Source: SXOA01 sp046153945
Lineage (GTDB): Bacteria > Planctomycetota > Planctomycetia > Pirellulales > Pirellulaceae
DNA: 64,000 nt
Assembly: GCA_046153945.1 (NCBI GenBank)
Contig: JBJXFF010000137.1
Coordinates: 21,450 to 85,449, forward strand
Direction: 5' to 3'
In this document: positions 60,211-64,000 of the stretch, one piece after another
Numbering within the stretch: the first letter of the stretch is position 1
How the letters are laid out: every line of letters begins with the position of its first letter
Notes under the pieces: model-generated
Database searches by the model: none
Seen by the model: the letters and a program-made list of their open reading frames with translations, nothing else
What the model was told of the DNA's origin: nothing
Position numbers and translations under genes: made by a program

Positions 60211-60957
60211 ATGCCCACCGTCGGTCTCTTCATCCCCTGCTACGTCGACCAGCTTTATCCGCACGTCGGCATGGCGACGGTGGAGTTGCTGGAACAGTGC
60301 GGCGTGAACGTCGAGTTTCCCCCCGCCCAGACCTGCTGCGGCCAGCCGATGGCCAACACCGGCTGCACGGACCAGGCCCAGCCGCTCGCGGAGAAGTTTT
60401 TGCAGGTCTTTGCCCCCTATGAATATGTCGTCGCCCCCAGCGGCAGTTGCGTGGCGATGGTGCGACACCATTACGAAGAGTTCTTCCACGGCCGGGCTGA
60501 TTACGAAGCCCTGCGGAAGAAGACCTTCGAGCTGACCGAGTTTCTGACCGACGTCCTCAAAGTCGACACAATCGCCGGCCGCTTTCCCTATCGCGTCGGC
60601 CTGCATCAAAGTTGCCACGGACTGCGGGAATTGCGGCTGGCGAGTTCCAGCGAAGTAATGGGAAAGGCCTTCGGCAAAGCGGAGCAACTTCTCAAAGGGC
60701 TTGAAGGAATCGAACTCGTCAAACTCGCCCGCCCCGACGAGTGCTGTGGCTTTGGGGGGACATTCGCGGTGAACGAAGAGGCGGTCTCTTGCATGATGGG
60801 GGAAGATCGCATCCACGATCATGAGAAGGCGGGAACACAGGTGCTCACCGCCAACGACATGTCCTGCTTGATGCACCTGGAAGGTCTCATCCGCCGCCAG
60901 AAGAAGCCGATCCGCGTGATGCACATCGCCGAAATCCTGGCGGGAAGGCCGGTATGA
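60211..60957 (+). CDS. lutA: Lactate utilization protein A (Fe-S oxidoreductase)
   Basis: 248-residue protein with two CCG domains. The first block has FIPCYVDQLYP and QTCCGQPMANTG; the second has LHQSCHGLREL and DECCGFGGTFAVNEE, giving the CxnCCGxnCxxC pattern that binds an iron-sulfur cluster. LutA/YkgE is one subunit of the LutABC L-lactate oxidation system. Its end overlaps lutB by 4 nt (ATGA). A perfect palindrome lies immediately upstream of the start. Confidence 0.94.
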   Translation: MPTVGLFIPCYVDQLYPHVGMATVELLEQCGVNVEFPPAQTCCGQPMANTGCTDQAQPLAEKFLQVFAPYEYVVAPSGSCVAMVRHHYEEFFHGRADYEALRKKTFELTEFLTDVLKVDTIAGRFPYRVGLHQSCHGLRELRLASSSEVMGKAFGKAEQLLKGLEGIELVKLARPDECCGFGGTFAVNEEAVSCMMGEDRIHDHEKAGTQVLTANDMSCLMHLEGLIRRQKKPIRVMHIAEILAGRPV

Positions 60958-62345
60958 GCGAAACCGCCACGAAGCAGAAAAAGGTCGATCACCCCGCCCG
61001 GGCCGCGGAGTTCATCAAGGACAAAGAGCGGGCCCGCTGGCACGACAACACGCTCTGGTTCGTCCGGGCCAAACGGGACAAGATGGCCCAGTCCCTGCCG
61101 GAATGGGAAACGCTCCGCGAGTGTGCCGCTCAGATCAAAGCCCACACGCTCTCTCGCCTCGCCGACCTGCTGGAACAGTTCGAGGCTCAGGCGACCAAGC
61201 TCGGGGCCAAGGTCCACTGGGCCAAGGACGCAGCCGAGCACAATGAGATTGTCCTTTCCATCCTGCAAGGGCACAGCGTCAAGCGGCTGGTGAAGAGCAA
61301 GTCGATGCTGACCGAGGAGTGCCACCTCAATCCGTTCCTGGAGCGGCACGGAATTGAAGTGGTCGATACCGACCTGGGCGAGCGAATCGTGCAGCTCGAC
61401 AACAAGCCGCCAAGCCACATCGTATTGCCAGCCATCCACATGAAGAAAGAGGATGTCGGCCAGCTCTTCCACGAACATCTTGGGTCGAAGGAAGGAGCCA
61501 CCGATCCACAGTACCTGGCCGAAGTAGCCCGTCAGCATTTGCGAGACAAATTCATGCAGGCGGACGCCGGACTGACAGGCGTCAATTTCGCCGTGGCGGA
61601 GACCGGCGGCTTTGTCATCTGCACGAACGAAGGAAACGCGGACCTTGGCGTGTCGCTGCCGAAGCTCCACATTGCTTGCATGGGGATCGAGAAAATGATC
61701 CCGCGAGCCAAAGACCTCGGCGTCTTCCTGCGGCTGCTCGCCCGCTCCGCCACCGGCCAGCCGATAACGACATATTCCTCGCATTTTCATGGCCCGCGCG
61801 AAGGGGGCGAACTCCACATCGTGCTCGTCGACAACGGCCGGAGCAAAATCCTGGGAAGCGACGACTTTCGCCGCTCGCTCAACTGCATCCGCTGCGGGGC
61901 CTGCATGAACACCTGCCCCGTCTACCGTCGCAGCGGCGGCTACAGCTATGAAAGCACCGTCCCCGGCCCCATCGGCAGCATCCTGGCCCCCGCCCGGGAC
62001 GAAAAGGCTTACGCCTCGTTGCCCAGCGCCTGCAGCCTCTGCGGCTCATGCACTGACGTTTGCCCTGTGAAGATCGACATCCATCATCAGCTCCTCACCT
62101 GGCGGCGGGAAATCGCCCACCACGGCCACCTCGACTTCACCAAGCGATTCTCGATGCAATTCGCCAGCTTCGTCTTCCGCCGAACCTGGCTCTACACCCT
62201 CGCCGGCAAAGCCGCCCGCTTCTTCGGTCGCTGGACCCCGCGGTTTCTCATCTACAACCCGTTCAACAATTGGGGAAAACAACGGGACCTGCCGCCGTTT
62301 CCGAAACGGAGCTTTCGGGAAGAGTTCAAGCGGCGGAAGAAATAG
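60954..62345 (+). CDS. lutB: Lactate utilization protein B (Fe-S, 4Fe-4S)
   Basis: 463-residue protein of the LutB/YkgF family. An LUD domain (about 70-300, with EEGNADLG-type pocket seen as CTNEGNADLGVSLP) precedes two ferredoxin-type motifs: CIRCGACMNTCP from residue 311 and CSLCGSCTDVCPVK from residue 360. The C-terminus is a helical domain common to LutB. It is coupled to lutA. lutC, the third subunit gene, does not follow; the next gene is a convergent porin. Confidence 0.95.
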   Translation: MSETATKQKKVDHPARAAEFIKDKERARWHDNTLWFVRAKRDKMAQSLPEWETLRECAAQIKAHTLSRLADLLEQFEAQATKLGAKVHWAKDAAEHNEIVLSILQGHSVKRLVKSKSMLTEECHLNPFLERHGIEVVDTDLGERIVQLDNKPPSHIVLPAIHMKKEDVGQLFHEHLGSKEGATDPQYLAEVARQHLRDKFMQADAGLTGVNFAVAETGGFVICTNEGNADLGVSLPKLHIACMGIEKMIPRAKDLGVFLRLLARSATGQPITTYSSHFHGPREGGELHIVLVDNGRSKILGSDDFRRSLNCIRCGACMNTCPVYRRSGGYSYESTVPGPIGSILAPARDEKAYASLPSACSLCGSCTDVCPVKIDIHHQLLTWRREIAHHGHLDFTKRFSMQFASFVFRRTWLYTLAGKAARFFGRWTPRFLIYNPFNNWGKQRDLPPFPKRSFREEFKRRKK

Positions 62346-62351
62346 TCGGCA

Positions 62352-63707
62352 CTAAAACGAGATTCGAGCCCTGACACCGACCAAGATTGCCATCGCGTTT
62401 TGCCGTTGAGATGGATCCAGGATTTGCAGGTCTGGTGTGACGTGAAACCATGGTGTGATGGCGGCGTTGTAGAACAACTCAACGCCGTTTTCAGCCGAGA
62501 GGCCAAGTTGCTCGAGTAGCGGCAGGGCGCTCAAACCGAGGTGGTAATAGCCGACGCCGATCGTGTCGTTTTCGCGCCCCTCGAGCGGGCTGTTTCCCAC
62601 CAGCGAGAGATTGGCAAACCAGTGGTTTCGATTCGGGTTTCCGTCGGTAATGCCATAATCTCCGTTGAGCGACCATCTCCGCGTCGGATCATCCGGATCG
62701 GCATACAAAACCTGGTCGAATCGGTAGGTCACTGTCCAGGCGGACGATTTGGTAACAATCGGCGGCAAAGTTACCCCGGGGGAGATTGGAAGCGACACAT
62801 AGGGATTTGAGTCCAAGGACCCACGGGTTGCGTTGGAATAGAGGAAACCAATCGCACTATGCCCCGGTAAACCGAACCAGTTTGTCCGCTGCCGGTATTC
62901 GCCAAACCCTAGCACGCCGTTGGAAAACAGCGTCGGGAAACCGGTTGTTGTGGGGGTGTAATGCGTATCGAGCAGAAAGAAATTGAAAACCGGCTCCGCC
63001 TCATCTCGGACAGTAAAGCCGCACCCCAGCGTGCTGGGAATGAGAAAAACGCGGCTGAGATTAGACTGCATCGCCGCGTTATAGAAGTAATTCAGCCGCA
63101 ATCCTCGCGTATAAGCGGCTGGCGTGCCGTCCAAAAGATTGAGCTTCCCGGCAAATACTGAGAGGCCATCGGAAACGGTGTGCGTATATTGCACGCCGGT
63201 AAGGGCGGTGACGCTCGGGACGGGGATCGGCAGGGCCATGGCAAAGTTCGATAACGCCACCGTGCCGTCAATCCTGTTAGTATCCTGCCCGAGACGGGAC
63301 TCCGCGCGAAGATCAAGATGGCCTCCGTCCCAAAGCCCCATCTTTTGGGAATCAAGATCGATCAAGTAGTCAGCTCTCCACCCGTACTTAAATTGCTGCT
63401 CGTTGCCACCCGCAGCCACTCCTTGATAGTACTGGGTCAGATCCCCATAGAAAGTCAGACCGCTAGCAGCGAGAGCATCTCGCCTCCCACACCAGTCACC
63501 CGTCACTTGTGAACGCGTCCCGAAGTCACCACTCCAGGCTGGAGCAGGGGTCAGAGAAGCCGCAGCGGCATAGTCGTCTGCAGACTCATTCGATGCAGCT
63601 TGTGGAGAAGACTGTTGGTGGTCAGTGAATACAATGCCTTCTGCACCGGAAGCCGGGACCGGAGCAAGAATCAAGAATGCCGCGGCATGCAGCCAGGATA
63701 TTTTCAC
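62352..63707 (-). CDS. OprB-type carbohydrate-selective porin
   Basis: 451-residue outer-membrane beta-barrel protein, PF04966-like. Start GTG at 63707 gives the signal peptide VKISWLHAAAFLILAPVPASG. The mature part opens with a Gln/Ser/Ala-rich linker and then WSGDFGTRSQVTGDWCGRRDALAASG, as in OprB proteins (residue range about 45-70). Alternating short strands run to the terminal Phe (VRARISF), typical of outer-membrane insertion. An upstream ATG at 63761 is possible. It converges on lutB with a 6-nt gap; no sugar operon is adjacent. Confidence 0.9.
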   Translation of the reverse strand: MKISWLHAAAFLILAPVPASGAEGIVFTDHQQSSPQAASNESADDYAAAASLTPAPAWSGDFGTRSQVTGDWCGRRDALAASGLTFYGDLTQYYQGVAAGGNEQQFKYGWRADYLIDLDSQKMGLWDGGHLDLRAESRLGQDTNRIDGTVALSNFAMALPIPVPSVTALTGVQYTHTVSDGLSVFAGKLNLLDGTPAAYTRGLRLNYFYNAAMQSNLSRVFLIPSTLGCGFTVRDEAEPVFNFFLLDTHYTPTTTGFPTLFSNGVLGFGEYRQRTNWFGLPGHSAIGFLYSNATRGSLDSNPYVSLPISPGVTLPPIVTKSSAWTVTYRFDQVLYADPDDPTRRWSLNGDYGITDGNPNRNHWFANLSLVGNSPLEGRENDTIGVGYYHLGLSALPLLEQLGLSAENGVELFYNAAITPWFHVTPDLQILDPSQRQNAMAILVGVRARISF

Positions 63708-63968
63708 GTATCCGCCCGATGACTGCTGCACAACTGCGTTCCCCCAACGGCGCGAGAACACCGCACATCTTCTCGTCGTCTAGCCTGCGGGGCCGACTGA
63801 AACGAATATTCTGACTTTGCTGCCCCCTCAATGCCCCCAAGTGGCACTGCATCTCTCGATGGCGGACTCGGCTGCTGGACGCGGCAGTTCCGCATTTACA
63901 ACCCGTTCATTCACTCCCCCGACATCGCGACTTGCCACCGATTTTCAACAGAAGCCTTATCGACCAAC

Positions 63969-63991
63969 AAAAAAACCGGCGGCTCGGTTCT
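63969..63991 (-). terminator. Intrinsic terminator of a gene beyond the right edge
   Basis: On the minus strand GAACCG-AGCCGC-CGGTT is followed by T7. The upstream part of that transcript is outside the window. The stretch 63708-63968 is the porin leader and shows nothing else. Confidence 0.7.
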
Positions 63992-64000
63992 TCCTGAACC

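Overview
The window is a GC-rich chromosomal segment of a planctomycete (Planctomycetota, probably a Pirellula/Gemmata-type lineage). Family content shows this: two DUF1559 proteins with prepilin-type N-termini, a Tat-exported DUF1501 protein, a DUF1080 protein, short proteins with the 'FSIRDL' and 'RRRWYQF-LRT' membrane signatures typical of the phylum, WD40 and leucine-rich repeat proteins, small Cys-lipidated proteins and two tandem clpP genes. No phage, plasmid or rRNA region is seen. Genes are mostly in short operons.

Layout. 1-3.5 kb: two-component system (kinase cut by the left edge) divergent from an MFS transporter. 3.5-11.3 kb: a CAU tRNA, selD, glgC, WD40 protein, DUF1501 protein, LRR membrane protein, then about 1.1 kb of palindromic intergenic DNA and a small lipoprotein. 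11.4-17.4 kb: M50-like membrane protease, fabF, a vapBC module with a clear promoter, and the protein-quality block tig-clpP-clpP, then tRNA-Gly. 17.8-22.4 kb: a lipoprotein and a three-gene cassette (asparagine-synthetase-like, radical SAM, halogenase-like flavoprotein) that looks like an uncharacterised biosynthetic unit. 22.7-31.2 kb: DUF1559 proteins, AI-2E exporter family, DegT aminotransferase, ilvD, a parDE-like module, DinB protein, His-rich exported protein. 31.9-34.3 kb: SulP-STAS-carbonic anhydrase fusion. 35.4-39.7 kb: a MotA/ExbB-type channel with two ExbD-like partners, one carrying a long Gly-rich tail. 40-46.2 kb: ArsR regulator and an Opp/Dpp peptide ABC operon that ends at a transposase element in place of a second ATPase gene. 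46.8-51.6 kb: uronate isomerase-like protein, esterase, DUF1080, sugar-nucleotide epimerase, VanZ-like protein. 51.6-57.7 kb: GT-C glycosyltransferase, DapA-like lyase, three small membrane proteins, small zinc ribbon. 58-64 kb: membrane-LRR fusion, lutAB, OprB porin.

The most striking feature is non-coding. Almost every intergenic gap carries a palindromic or mirrored repeat, in more than ten sequence families. One family (head GTGG, stem CACGCCCAC/GTGGGCGTG) occurs five times, including an inverted pair flanking a REP-associated tyrosine transposase (RAYT) gene at 46.1-46.8 kb and another inverted pair between the two clpP genes. This is a RAYT/REP system seen together with its likely products. 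Other leads are the three-gene cassette at 18.5-22.4 kb, the channel operon at 35.4-39.7 kb and several repeat elements that supply stop codons to neighbouring genes.

All assignments come from reading motifs and context; no database search was run.
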